Source: Pseudomonas sp. ok272 (GTDB lineage: Bacteria; Pseudomonadota; Gammaproteobacteria; Pseudomonadales; Pseudomonadaceae). Taken from it: a DNA stretch of 64,000 nt. The notes beneath the pieces are model-generated. The model was given only the letters and a program-made list of their open reading frames with translations, was not told the DNA's origin and searched no databases. The stretch spans positions 62,001 through 126,000 of the forward strand of contig NZ_FOCB01000009.1 in NCBI RefSeq assembly GCF_900109995.1, given 5' to 3'. Within the stretch, counting starts at the first letter, position 1. Every line of letters begins with the position of its first letter. A program made the translations under genes and the position numbers. Shown piece after piece: positions 9,051 through 17,760 of the stretch.

Positions 9051-10235
9051 ATGCGTGAAGTAGTGATCGTCGATAGCGTGCGCACGGGCCTGGCCAAGTC
9101 TTTTCGGGGCAAGTTCAATCAGACGCGCCCTGACGATATGGCCGCCCATTGCGTCAATGCGCTGCTGGCGCGTAATCACATCGATCCGGCCAGTGTCGAG
9201 GATTGCATCGTCGGTGCGGGTTCCAACGAAGGCGCCCAGGGGTTCAATATCGGGCGTAACGTTGCCGTGCTTTCGCAGTTGGGCACCGGTACCGCGGGCA
9301 TGACCCTCAACCGCTTCTGCTCCTCGGGGTTGCAGGCGATTGCCATTGCCGCTAACCAGATCGCCTCGGGGTGCAGTGACATCATCGTCGCCGGCGGGGT
9401 TGAGTCCATCAGCCTGACGATGAAAAGTGTCAACACCGACCACCTGATCAACCCGCTGCTCAAGGAGCAGGCACCGGGCATTTACTTCCCCATGGGCCAG
9501 ACTGCGGAGGTGGTCGCGCGGCGCTATAACGTCAGCCGCGAGGCGCAGGACCGCTATGCCCTGCAAAGCCAGCTCCGTACCGCCCAGGCCCAGGCGGCAG
9601 GGTTGTTTGATGATGAAATCGTACCGATGGCGGTCAAGTACAAGGTCGAGGACAAAAACACCGGCGAGGTGCAGATTCTCGACGGTGCCGTGGAGCGTGA
9701 TGACTGCAACCGTCCCGATACGACGTACGAAAGCTTGGCCGGGTTGAAGCCGGTGTTCGCCGAGGACGGTTCGGTGACGGCGGGGAACTCGTCGCAGTTG
9801 TCCGATGGCGCGTCGATGACCTTGGTGATGAGCCTGGAGAAGGCGCTGGAGCTGGGCCTCAAGCCCAAGGCGTTTTTCCGCGGCTTCACCGTGGCCGGGT
9901 GCGAGCCCGACGAGATGGGCATCGGCCCGGTGTTCTCGGTGCCCAAGTTGCTCAAGGCCCGTGGGTTGCAGGTGGCCGATATCGACCTGTGGGAGCTGAA
10001 CGAAGCGTTCGCTTCCCAGTGTCTGTATGCGCGCGATCGCCTTGAAATCGACAATGCCAGGTACAACGTCAATGGCGGCTCGATTTCCATCGGCCACCCC
10101 TTTGGCATGACCGGCTCGCGTCAAGTCGGCCACCTGGTGCGCGAACTGCAGCGGCGCAATCTGCGTTACGGCATCGTCACCATGTGTGTGGGCGGTGGCA
10201 TGGGCGCCAGTGGTTTGTTTGAAGCGGTGCGCTAG
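9051..10235 (+). CDS. Thiolase (acetyl-CoA C-acyltransferase family)
   Basis: 394 residues. I choose the ATG at 9051 because a GAGG ribosome site lies 6 bases upstream; the in-frame ATG at 9039 has none. Catalytic residues are visible: nucleophile Cys90 in NRFCSSGLQA, the His in GGSISIGHPFGMTG, and the second Cys in CVGGGMGASG near the C-terminus. Thiolases cleave 3-ketoacyl-CoA or condense two acetyl-CoA units. No other fatty-acid genes are adjacent, so substrate chain length cannot be assigned. The TAG stop codon is also the first three bases of the palindromic element at 10233. Confidence 0.92.
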   Translation: MREVVIVDSVRTGLAKSFRGKFNQTRPDDMAAHCVNALLARNHIDPASVEDCIVGAGSNEGAQGFNIGRNVAVLSQLGTGTAGMTLNRFCSSGLQAIAIAANQIASGCSDIIVAGGVESISLTMKSVNTDHLINPLLKEQAPGIYFPMGQTAEVVARRYNVSREAQDRYALQSQLRTAQAQAAGLFDDEIVPMAVKYKVEDKNTGEVQILDGAVERDDCNRPDTTYESLAGLKPVFAEDGSVTAGNSSQLSDGASMTLVMSLEKALELGLKPKAFFRGFTVAGCEPDEMGIGPVFSVPKLLKARGLQVADIDLWELNEAFASQCLYARDRLEIDNARYNVNGGSISIGHPFGMTGSRQVGHLVRELQRRNLRYGIVTMCVGGGMGASGLFEAVR

Positions 10236-10397
10236 TGTCCTGTCTCGGAAATAAGCTGTTCCCTTTTGACGGCACCTGTCGCCGCCATGCTGCGTTGCCA
10301 CTCCTCGCCATAGCCCTGCTATGACTCGTCGCGGCGCCTTGCCTGGCAGCAACAGATGCTCGTCAAAAAGGTAACGTATTTCCAAGACAGGACACTA
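10233..10397. mobile_element. MITE-like palindromic element with 21-bp terminal inverted repeats
   Basis: TAGTGTCCTGTCTCGGAAATA (10233-10253) is matched in inverse at 10377-10397 with two mismatches. Inside, TTTTGACG and CGTCAAAA form a second inverted pair. At 165 bp it has no coding capacity, so it looks like a non-autonomous element. Its left end supplies the thiolase stop codon. Confidence 0.7.
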
Positions 10398-10426
10398 ATG
10401 CATTGATGGCTTTCACGCGCAAAAAA

Positions 10427-10452
10427 CAGAGGGGGAGCTTGCTCCCCCTCTG
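10427..10452. terminator. Strong hairpin, probable terminator or mRNA stabiliser
   Basis: CAGAGGGGGAG and CTCCCCCTCTG form an 11-bp perfect stem around a CTTG loop. It is preceded by AAAAAA, which gives a U tract when read from the minus strand, but has no T run on the plus side. It separates the thiolase region from the fimbrial operon. Confidence 0.6.
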
Positions 10453-10474
10453 TACGTCTGCTGTTTAGTCATCA

Positions 10475-10957
10475 TCAGGGCTGAGCGACTTGCGTGCTGG
10501 CGGGTATTCAGTCGTACCAGCGGTTCACTGCGCGCGGCAGACACTTCCCTTCTCGTGATTCGACTTGATAGTTGAATTGATTAAGTAATCACTGTTGTTT
10601 TTTAGTGTATGTAGTCTTAGTCTTACGGACGTATTTTTGTCTAAACTATTCTCATTAAAGTGCGTGTAGTCTAATTCCTTCAGTCTGTTTTAGTTTGTTG
10701 GCAGATTGCCATTGTTTTCCTATCTGTCTTGATATGACAAGACTACTTCATTAAACGAAAAGGATGGCTTACTTGAACAAGTGAGGCGTAGACACTTGCC
10801 TGGCGTTGGACGAACTCCTGACTTGCAATGCAACTAGTTGGAAAGGTGAGGCAGGGGCAGTCGGCTGATGGCATTGAACTACCGCTTGTTTAATAAGTCC
10901 TGCAGCCTCGCTGCGCCAGGGCTCCTTTAATGAAGTTTGTTATGTGGGAATCTGTGA
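10475..10957 (+). promoter_or_regulatory. A+T-rich leader upstream of the fimbrial operon
   Basis: About 480 bp without a gene, clearly more A+T-rich than its surroundings between about 10560 and 10780. It contains two imperfect direct copies, AGTGTATGTAGTCTTAG at 10604 and AGTGCGTGTAGTCTAAT at 10669, 65 bp apart. A small palindrome, CAAGTG...CACTTG, lies near 10780-10798. The position fits the promoter/regulator-binding region of the pilin operon. No fimS-like invertible ends or recombinase gene are seen. No specific promoter boxes can be called. Confidence 0.4.
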
Positions 10958-11479
10958 ATGAATACCAACGTTAAAACTATGCTGTTGTCGCTCGGACTGC
11001 TGATGGGTTCGATTTCCGTTGCTCAGGCGGCAGATGGAACGGTGACGTTTTTGGGCTCGGTCCACTCGGGCGCTTGCTCGATTAAACCGGACTCCGTGGA
11101 CCAGACCATTCACTTGGGGGCGATCGCGAAACAACAGTTGGAATCGGGTGGCAAGTCGGAAGCCCGCCGTGTGCTAGTCGAACTTGAAGGCTGCAATTTG
11201 TCCGACCTCACGGATAACACGGTAAACGCGACTTTCACGGGCGCGCCGTCGAGCGTGGTACCTGGCGCACTGGGCACCGTCGGCAGTGCCGGCGGCGTGG
11301 GCATCATGATGACCCATGGCGGTGACCTGATTAAGTTGGGTGTCGCTACGGCCCCGCAGATCATTGTCGCCGGTGATAACACACTGGAGTTCGGTGCCTA
11401 TGTGCAGGGTGCCGCGACCGGCCCGATCGTCCCCGGTGATTTCAGCGCAATCACCAACTTCACCTTGGCTTATCAGTAA
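10958..11479 (+). CDS. Major fimbrial subunit (MrpA-like chaperone-usher pilin)
   Basis: 173 residues with a signal peptide (MNTNVKTMLLSLGLLMG..., cleavage after VAQA at about 24). The mature protein has the pilin pattern: Cys40 in VHSGACSIKP paired with Cys79 in ELEGCNLSD, and a C-terminal alternating donor-strand region ending FTLAYQ. It polymerises outside the cell by donor-strand exchange. It is first in a nine-gene operon and is followed directly by a strong hairpin, which fits higher expression than the downstream genes. Confidence 0.9.
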   Translation: MNTNVKTMLLSLGLLMGSISVAQAADGTVTFLGSVHSGACSIKPDSVDQTIHLGAIAKQQLESGGKSEARRVLVELEGCNLSDLTDNTVNATFTGAPSSVVPGALGTVGSAGGVGIMMTHGGDLIKLGVATAPQIIVAGDNTLEFGAYVQGAATGPIVPGDFSAITNFTLAYQ

Positions 11480-11485
11480 GTTTTT

Positions 11486-11510
11486 CCCCCGCCACTGAGT
11501 GTGGCGGGGG
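11486..11510 (+). terminator. Hairpin directly after the major pilin gene
   Basis: CCCCCGCCAC (11486-11495) pairs perfectly with GTGGCGGGGG (11501-11510) around a TGAGT loop, beginning 7 bases after the pilin stop. No T run follows on the plus strand, so complete termination is unlikely. A role in attenuation or 3' stabilisation of the pilin mRNA is inferred. Confidence 0.65.
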
Positions 11511-11530
11511 GAAACAGGCGGGGGATACAG

Positions 11531-12091
11531 GTGAAAACATTCATAAGTCTCGCTGTCGCCTCTTCTTTGACGATGTTCATCAGTCCAGGTGTTGTTGCGC
11601 AGGCGTCTGCGCAAGGCGATGGGCTCGTCACGCTGGGGGGAGAGGTGGTTGATTCAGCCTGCGGGCTGGAACTGGCCAGTGCCGATCAAACCATCGAGAT
11701 GCCTCCCGAACCGTTGGGCCGGATTGTGCGAAACGCCAGGGGCGAACCACACCCCTTTGAGCTGCGCTTGATCAATTGTTCATTGACGCGCCCAGACCCG
11801 TTGCGCCCGGGCGCAAGCCTGCCTGATTGGGAGCATCTGCGTGTGACGTTTGATGGCCCCAGGGATAGAGAGGGGCGCTCGTTTGCGGTCTTTGGCGGCT
11901 CGCAGGGGGTGGCTCTGCATATTGTGGATTCTGCCGGCGAGGAGAGTGTGCCGGGTGAACGGATGAACCCGAGGCCGTTGGCTGAGGGCGATATGACGCT
12001 GCATTACACACTTCGCTTGGTTGGCAACGGACTGCCGATGATCGTTGGATCCCACAGTGCCGCGGTGCGGTTCAAGTTGGAATACTTTTGA
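11531..12091 (+). CDS. Minor fimbrial subunit (MrpB-like)
   Basis: 186 residues starting at GTG 11531, which has a GGGGGA site just upstream and gives a clean signal peptide (MKTFISLAVASSLTMFIS...AQAS). Mature pilin features include Cys in VVDSACGLEL paired with the Cys in LRLINCSLTR, the DQTIEMP strand also seen in the major pilin (DQTIHLG), and a C-terminal VRFKLEYF. It is second in the operon between the major subunit and the usher. It probably anchors or terminates the fibre at the usher, as inferred from MrpB-type genes. Confidence 0.82.
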   Translation: MKTFISLAVASSLTMFISPGVVAQASAQGDGLVTLGGEVVDSACGLELASADQTIEMPPEPLGRIVRNARGEPHPFELRLINCSLTRPDPLRPGASLPDWEHLRVTFDGPRDREGRSFAVFGGSQGVALHIVDSAGEESVPGERMNPRPLAEGDMTLHYTLRLVGNGLPMIVGSHSAAVRFKLEYF

Positions 12092-12110
12092 ACATTGATG
12101 GGCTGCTTTC

Positions 12111-14714
12111 ATGTTGAAGACGTTGAAGGTCAAAAATACGCTGCGACCCAGCCTCCTTGGCGGGTTGATATCACTGGCAGGCACTGCGATGGGGGCCGGG
12201 GATATCGAGTTCAATACCGATGTTCTTGATCTGAGTGATCGCACCAATATCGACTTGTCTCGGTTTGCGCGCAGCGGGTTTATCCTGCCTGGCACTTACT
12301 CGATGGTCGTGCAGATCAATACCCAGCCTATTGCTGAGCAATCGGTGGCGTTCTATCCCCCCGATGATGATCCCAAAGGCAGTCAGGCCTGTTTGTCGCC
12401 CGGTCTTGTCGAGCAGTTGGGTCTGAAGAGGTCCGAAGCCGGCACACTCACGTGGTGGAACGGCGGGCAGTGCCTGGAGGTGCAGAGCTTGCCGGGTATG
12501 GAGGTCAGAGGTGATCTGGCCACCTCCACGCTGAACATCAACCTGCCTCAAGCCTATCTTGAATACAGCGCCGCTAACTGGGATCCGCCTTCGCGCTGGG
12601 ATGAGGGGGTGCCGGGGCTGTTGATTGACTACAACCTGACGGCGCAATCGAACTATCAACGCAATGACAGGGCCCGCAACAACCTCAGTGGTAACGGAAC
12701 GCTCGGGGCCAATGCCGGGGCCTGGCGCCTGAGGGGCGATTGGCAGGGGCGTGTGGAGAATCGTCGCGAGGGGGCGTCCGACTATCAAAAGCTGGAATGG
12801 AGTCGTTACTACGCTTATCGCGCCATTCCGGCGCTGAAGGCGCGCTTGGTGGTGGGTGAGGATTACCTGTATTCGGACTTGTTTGACAGCTTCCGTTTTA
12901 CCGGGGTGGGGCTCAAGTCGGATGAAAACCAATTGCCCCCCAACTTGCGTGGTTACGCTCCGGAAGTGGTTGGGGTGGCCAAAACCAATGCCAAGGTGGT
13001 TATCAGCCAACAGGGCCGTGTGCTGTATGAAACCCTGGTGGCAGCGGGGCCGTTTCGTATTCAGGACCTTCAGGATGCGGTGACGGGGACGCTGGATGTG
13101 CGGGTGGAAGAACAGGACGGTTCGGTCCACCACTTCCAGATCGATACGGCAGGCGTTCCTTACCTGACGCGGCCAGGGCAAGTTCGCTACAAGCTGGCGG
13201 CTGGGCGACCGTCCAATCTTCAGTACGGTGCAGAGGGCGATTTTTTCGGGACCGGAGAGTTCTCCTGGGGCGTCGACAATGGTTGGTCGCTGTTTGGTGG
13301 CGGCATAACGGATAACAACTACCAGGCGTTATCCGTTGGGGCAGGGCGGGACTTGCTGATGTTCGGGGCCCTCTCGTTGGATGTTACCCAATCTCACGCA
13401 AACGTTTGGAACGAGACGCTCTCGGGTAAATCCTACCGCCTTCAATACTCCAAGCACTTTGAACAGTATGACAGCCAAGTCACCTTCGCCGGTTATCGGT
13501 TTTCCGAGAGGGGCTTTCTGAGCATGAGTGAGTACCTGGATGCTCGTCATTACGGCTTGAATGGCGAACTCGGCGGACGCGGGGAATACCACGAAGGCGG
13601 TGACAATTGGAAACCGATTGGCGCAAGTAAGGCACTTTATACGGCGACCGTTAACAAGCAGTTTCGTGATGCAGGGGCGACCGTCTACGCCAGTTACAAC
13701 AAACAAACCTATTGGGATCGACCGGACACTCAGCGTTGGAACGTGTCGGTGTCGCGTTACTTCAATGTGGGCACGGTCAAAAACATGAGCATGTCCTTGA
13801 ACATGTACCGCAACCAGGAATACCACTATCGGGACAACGGCCTGTCGCTGACGGTCAGTCTGCCGTTGGGGCGCAGCGGCACGCTGTCGTTGGATGGTAG
13901 TCGCGCCGCCGGCAGTAACACGTTTTCAACGCGCTACAGTGATCGCCTCGATGAGCGTAACAACTACCAACTCAGTGCCAGCGATAACGCCGTCAGTGGT
14001 TATCTGAGCCATAGGGGTGACCAGGCTGACATTGATGTCAGCGCCAGTCAGCAAGAAGGCAGTTACAGCAGCCTCGGTGTGTCGGCGCGCGGTGGCGGCA
14101 CGCTCACGCCTTACGGTGCGGCACTGCATCGGACCCATGGCACCGGCGGCACCCGTCTGATGGTCGATACCGGTGGTGTGCCCGATGTGCCGGTGCGGGG
14201 CTACGGCTCACCGACCCGCAGTAACGCCTTCGGCAAGGCCGTTATCGCCGATATCAGCAGCTACCAGCGGACGGCCGCCAGTGTCGATCTGGAGCGTTTG
14301 CCGAGCAATGTCGAAGCGACGCAATCCGTCACGCAACTGACGCTGACCGAAGGGGCGATTGGCTATCGCTCACTGGAAGTGATTGCCGGTGAGAAGGCCA
14401 TGGCGGTGCTGCGCCTGCCGGATGGCAGTTCACCGCCCTTCGGCGCGACGGTGAAGAACATCAAGCAACAGGACACCGGGATTGTGAACGACGACGGCAA
14501 TGTTTACCTGAGCGGTATCAAGGCGGGCGAGCAGATGATCGTCAGTTGGGCCGGTGATGAGCAATGCGTCCTCACACTTCCCGGCACGTTACCGGCGGAT
14601 GGCTTGACGGATGCCCTGCACCTGCACTGCCAGAGCCTCGCCACTGTTCACGCGTTACCTGAGCCGGCCACGCTGCCCGGCAAGCACACCGATACGGAGA
14701 ACTTATCCTCATGA
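12111..14714 (+). CDS. Fimbrial outer-membrane usher (FimD/PapC/MrpC family)
   Basis: 867 residues. A signal peptide ends at about AMGAG; the usher N-terminal domain follows (IEFNTDVLDLSDRTNIDL, then FILPGTYSMVVQIN). The central part has alternating strands of a large beta-barrel with a plug. The C-terminal domain carries the paired cysteines EQCVLTLPGT and LHLHCQSLA. Ushers form the outer-membrane pore that receives chaperone-subunit complexes and orders fibre assembly. The stop overlaps the chaperone start (ATGA), showing translational coupling. Confidence 0.95.
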   Translation: MLKTLKVKNTLRPSLLGGLISLAGTAMGAGDIEFNTDVLDLSDRTNIDLSRFARSGFILPGTYSMVVQINTQPIAEQSVAFYPPDDDPKGSQACLSPGLVEQLGLKRSEAGTLTWWNGGQCLEVQSLPGMEVRGDLATSTLNINLPQAYLEYSAANWDPPSRWDEGVPGLLIDYNLTAQSNYQRNDRARNNLSGNGTLGANAGAWRLRGDWQGRVENRREGASDYQKLEWSRYYAYRAIPALKARLVVGEDYLYSDLFDSFRFTGVGLKSDENQLPPNLRGYAPEVVGVAKTNAKVVISQQGRVLYETLVAAGPFRIQDLQDAVTGTLDVRVEEQDGSVHHFQIDTAGVPYLTRPGQVRYKLAAGRPSNLQYGAEGDFFGTGEFSWGVDNGWSLFGGGITDNNYQALSVGAGRDLLMFGALSLDVTQSHANVWNETLSGKSYRLQYSKHFEQYDSQVTFAGYRFSERGFLSMSEYLDARHYGLNGELGGRGEYHEGGDNWKPIGASKALYTATVNKQFRDAGATVYASYNKQTYWDRPDTQRWNVSVSRYFNVGTVKNMSMSLNMYRNQEYHYRDNGLSLTVSLPLGRSGTLSLDGSRAAGSNTFSTRYSDRLDERNNYQLSASDNAVSGYLSHRGDQADIDVSASQQEGSYSSLGVSARGGGTLTPYGAALHRTHGTGGTRLMVDTGGVPDVPVRGYGSPTRSNAFGKAVIADISSYQRTAASVDLERLPSNVEATQSVTQLTLTEGAIGYRSLEVIAGEKAMAVLRLPDGSSPPFGATVKNIKQQDTGIVNDDGNVYLSGIKAGEQMIVSWAGDEQCVLTLPGTLPADGLTDALHLHCQSLATVHALPEPATLPGKHTDTENLSS

Positions 14715-15472
14715 TGTTGAACACGCGTCTCACCCCCCAGGCGTTCGCGCTGCTGGCTCTAGGCTTGAGCCAGGGGGCCACTGCCGCTGTCGGCCTGGAT
14801 CGTACCCGAGTGATTTTCGATGGAGGCAAAGAGGCCACCAGCGTGAACATCACCAATAACAATACCCAGCTGCCGTATTTGGCCCAGGGCTGGATTGAGG
14901 ATGAAGCGGGTAAAAAGATTTCCACGCCATTGATTGTGCTGCCGCCGGTCCAACGCTTGGAGCCCGGGAAACAAAGTCAGCTGAAAGTTCAGGCGTTGCC
15001 GGCGGCCAAGTTGTTACCGCAGGACCGAGAGACGGTCTACTACTTCAACTTGAGGGAGATCCCGCCGCGCAGCGATAAGTCCAACACCCTGCAAATCGCA
15101 CTGCAGACCCGGATTAAGTTGTTCTACCGACCGCAAGCCATTACCCCAAGCCAGCAGGACTTTTCCAACCCGTGGCAAGAAAAGCTGACCCTGACCCGCG
15201 AAGGCGACCGTTATCAGGTGCACAACCCGACGCCCTACTACGTGACGCTGGTGGATGCGCGCAGCAGCAAGGACGGCAAAACCGTGCAGGGCTTCGAGCC
15301 GCTGATGGTCCCGCCCAAAGGCATGCTGACCTTGGGGCCGACTGCCAAGGCACTCGGTACAACACCCTACTTGGCCTATGTGAATGATTACGGCGGGCGT
15401 CCGTTGCTGGCCTTCACCTGCAGTGGCGACACGTGCCAAGTGAACGCGCAAGCATCACCGCCTAAGCCGTAG
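14711..15472 (+). CDS. Periplasmic fimbrial chaperone (PapD/MrpD family)
   Basis: 253 residues with an N-terminal signal peptide ending near GATAA. Chaperone hallmarks are the first-strand VGLDRTRVIFDGG, the conserved YYFNLREIPPRS block around residue 111, and IKLFYRP soon after. The protein holds pilin subunits by donor-strand complementation and delivers them to the usher. The start at 14711 overlaps the usher stop by four bases; an ATG one codon later is also possible. Confidence 0.95.
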   Translation: MMLNTRLTPQAFALLALGLSQGATAAVGLDRTRVIFDGGKEATSVNITNNNTQLPYLAQGWIEDEAGKKISTPLIVLPPVQRLEPGKQSQLKVQALPAAKLLPQDRETVYYFNLREIPPRSDKSNTLQIALQTRIKLFYRPQAITPSQQDFSNPWQEKLTLTREGDRYQVHNPTPYYVTLVDARSSKDGKTVQGFEPLMVPPKGMLTLGPTAKALGTTPYLAYVNDYGGRPLLAFTCSGDTCQVNAQASPPKP

Positions 15473-15493
15473 CGCCTGCCGGGGGAGAACGTC

Positions 15494-16075
15494 ATGAAAT
15501 CGCAAACTGTGAAGGTCCTGGGCGGCCTGTTACTGGCCTTGGTGGGGAGCGCTCACGCCCAGGCCGAGGAGGATGTCGAGGGCATGGTAGGGCTGCTGAA
15601 TATTACCGGGGCCATGCATGAGATCCCGTGCAGCCTGGAAATGACATCGCTCCACCAAACGATTGACTTGGGTGTCGTCTCGGCCAGCCAGTTGCAGCGG
15701 CCCGGCGACCAGGCGAGCGCCATGCCCTTTCAACTGCGGTTTACCGATTGCCAGCGCACTGCCGGCAGCATCCGCAGTGAGCGTACGGGCAACCTGACAT
15801 GGAGTGCCCATCAACCGGTGCTGTCGGTCGCGTTTATCGCACCGGCCGATGCCGATGACCCACGCCTGGTCAAAGTGCAAGGCATCACCGGGATGGGCCT
15901 GCGCTTGACGGATGCGCTGGGGCGGGATGTACAGCTGGGTTCAAGGGGCGAGCCATTGTTTTTGGCCGTGGGCAGCAACACGCAGACGTGGAATGTCCAG
16001 CCGACACGCACCTTGGCGCCGTTGACCAGCGGGGTGTTTCGCGCCGTCGTCGATTTCAGGCTCAATTATGAGTAA
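15494..16075 (+). CDS. Minor fimbrial subunit (MrpE-like position)
   Basis: 193 residues with a signal peptide (GGLLLALVGSAHAQA). The pilin pattern is present: EIPCSLEM with the partner Cys in FTDCQRTAG, HQTIDLG as in the other subunits, and a C-terminal VVDFRLNYE. It follows the chaperone in the MrpE slot. Minor subunits of this kind sit in the tip or adaptor part of the fibre. Its exact position is inferred from gene order only. Confidence 0.8.
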   Translation: MKSQTVKVLGGLLLALVGSAHAQAEEDVEGMVGLLNITGAMHEIPCSLEMTSLHQTIDLGVVSASQLQRPGDQASAMPFQLRFTDCQRTAGSIRSERTGNLTWSAHQPVLSVAFIAPADADDPRLVKVQGITGMGLRLTDALGRDVQLGSRGEPLFLAVGSNTQTWNVQPTRTLAPLTSGVFRAVVDFRLNYE

Positions 16076-16580
16076 GGGCAGAGTAATGGCTAAGGCAACC
16101 GGCCCATGGGCCTTTCTTATCGGTGGCGGCCTGTTGTGGGCCGTCAGCCAGGGTGTGCAGGCAGAGGTCAGTCTGATCCTGCGTGCGGTCATCGTCGCGC
16201 CGCCGCCGTGTGTCATTAACGGCGGCACTACGCTCGATGTGCCGTTTGGGGCTGACCTGCTGACGTCACGGGTTGACGGGGTCAATTATCGTCGGGATGT
16301 GCCTTACACCGTCACCTGCAGCGCCCCGTTCAGTAATGCGATGACGCTGGAACTCAAGGGGCCAGGGGCGTCGTTTGATAGCCGCGTGCTCTTGACCCGC
16401 AAGCCGGATCTCGGGGTCAAGCTGTTCGTGAATGGCGCCGACTGGCCGCTGAATACGGCGGTGAATTTTACCTACCCCAACTTTCCAGTGGTGCAGGCGG
16501 TGCCTGTCAAACGCGTGGGCAGCAGGCTGACGGGTGGGGCGTTCGATGCCGCCGCGACCCTGGTGGTCGAATACCAATGA
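16068..16580 (+). CDS. Minor fimbrial subunit (MrpF-like, copy 1)
   Basis: 170 residues from ATG 16068, overlapping the previous gene by 8 bases; an in-frame ATG at 16086 would give a cleaner signal peptide. The mature region begins with APPPCVINGGTTLDVPFG and contains RVDGVNYRRDVPY. It shares this layout with the next gene (PPPCTIDAGNTIEVDFG, RVDGVKYRRGVGY), so the two look like a tandem duplication. It ends VVEYQ. A tip-fibrillum adaptor role is inferred from MrpF/PapK-like position. Confidence 0.8.
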   Translation: MSKGRVMAKATGPWAFLIGGGLLWAVSQGVQAEVSLILRAVIVAPPPCVINGGTTLDVPFGADLLTSRVDGVNYRRDVPYTVTCSAPFSNAMTLELKGPGASFDSRVLLTRKPDLGVKLFVNGADWPLNTAVNFTYPNFPVVQAVPVKRVGSRLTGGAFDAAATLVVEYQ

Positions 16581-16593
16581 AGAGGAACGATCA

Positions 16594-17073
16594 ATGACAG
16601 GTTGGCAGCAGCGAGCGTTGCTCGCCTTGTGTTCCATCGGTCTGTGCAGTGGCGCGTCAGCCAATCTGACGTTCAGTGGAACGCTCAATGAGCCACCCCC
16701 TTGCACGATTGATGCTGGGAATACGATTGAAGTCGATTTTGGGGATGTCGGGGTAAAACGCGTCGATGGCGTGAAGTACCGCAGGGGCGTCGGGTACGCC
16801 ATCAACTGTGGTACCGACACGCTCCCGTGGCTACTGAAGTTGAGTGTCAACGGTACGTCAACGGTGTTTGATGGCGCCGCGGTGCAAACCAGTGTGCCGG
16901 AGCTGGGCATTCGGATCTTTCAGAACAATGCGCCGTTTCAACTCAATACGCCGCTGGATATCACGCTGTCGTCGCCGCCGAGACTGGAGGTGGTCCCCGT
17001 CAAACGGCCAGGAGCAATGCTGGCGCCCGCAAGGTTTACGGCGGTGGCTACGCTGTTGGCCGAATACGAGTAG
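16594..17073 (+). CDS. Minor fimbrial subunit (MrpF-like, copy 2)
   Basis: 159 residues from ATG 16594, preceded by AGAGGAA. The signal peptide ends near GASA. The mature part has EPPPCTIDAG, RVDGVKYRRGVGY and a terminal LLAEYE; similarity to the preceding gene is clear along most of its length. Two such genes in a row is one more than the MR/P prototype I recall. The proteins may have split roles in the tip structure. Confidence 0.8.
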   Translation: MTGWQQRALLALCSIGLCSGASANLTFSGTLNEPPPCTIDAGNTIEVDFGDVGVKRVDGVKYRRGVGYAINCGTDTLPWLLKLSVNGTSTVFDGAAVQTSVPELGIRIFQNNAPFQLNTPLDITLSSPPRLEVVPVKRPGAMLAPARFTAVATLLAEYE

Positions 17074-17084
17074 GAGCTGAGTCC

Positions 17085-17633
17085 ATGCGACAAGAAATCG
17101 TTCATCGGTGTTGGTCCTGTGTCGGGCTGATATTTCTGCTCACCTTCGGCCTGATGCCCAAAGGGCACGCGGCGGACAACCTGAGCTTCAAGGGCAACCT
17201 GGTTGAGCAGGCCTGCACGATTCGCCCTGGCGACGAGGCCATCACGCTGGAGCTTTGGGACCTGAGCAGCAAGCATCTCTACATCAACACCCGTTCACGG
17301 GGGAAGGGCTTCAGGCTGCACCTGGACGACTGTAATACCACGGTCGGCAACACGGTCACGATCATGTTCGGCGGCAGGGAAAACCTGGCGCTGCCCGGAT
17401 TGCTCGCGCTGGATGGTGGCAGTGGTGCCTCAGGTATTGGGGTGGGTATCGAGACCCTGAGCGATAAGCCATTGCCCCTGAATGCCGTCAGCGACGAGCA
17501 GGTGTTGAGCACGGGCAACAACGTGATCGAGCTCAAGGCCTATGTGCAAGGTGAGCCGAACGCCATCCGGGATCAAACCATAGGGCACGGCCCGTACACG
17601 GTGACCTCTACGTTTACGCTGGACTACCCGTAG
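17085..17633 (+). CDS. Minor fimbrial subunit (MrpG-like position)
   Basis: 182 residues; a signal peptide ends near KGHAA. The mature domain has EQACTIRPG paired with the Cys in HLDDCNTTVG, and a C-terminal TSTFTLDYP donor strand. It resembles the major pilin more than the two preceding subunits do (compare VIELKAYVQG here with TLEFGAYVQG there). It lies just before the adhesin gene, the MrpG slot. Confidence 0.8.
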   Translation: MRQEIVHRCWSCVGLIFLLTFGLMPKGHAADNLSFKGNLVEQACTIRPGDEAITLELWDLSSKHLYINTRSRGKGFRLHLDDCNTTVGNTVTIMFGGRENLALPGLLALDGGSGASGIGVGIETLSDKPLPLNAVSDEQVLSTGNNVIELKAYVQGEPNAIRDQTIGHGPYTVTSTFTLDYP

Positions 17634-17760
17634 CGGTGCACCGTCATTCATAGGCTGAAACCAGCCTCGGACAAACCTCAAACCTCCCCTGCGCGGCGTT
17701 AACACACGGACCGAGTGTTCGTGGGGCTGTGCCTGGGCGCAGGTGCAACGAGAGATCAAA

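Noticed and set aside
10475..10957. fimS-like invertible promoter for the fimbrial operon
   Set aside because: No pair of matching inverted ends was found in the leader, and there is no tyrosine recombinase gene in the cluster.
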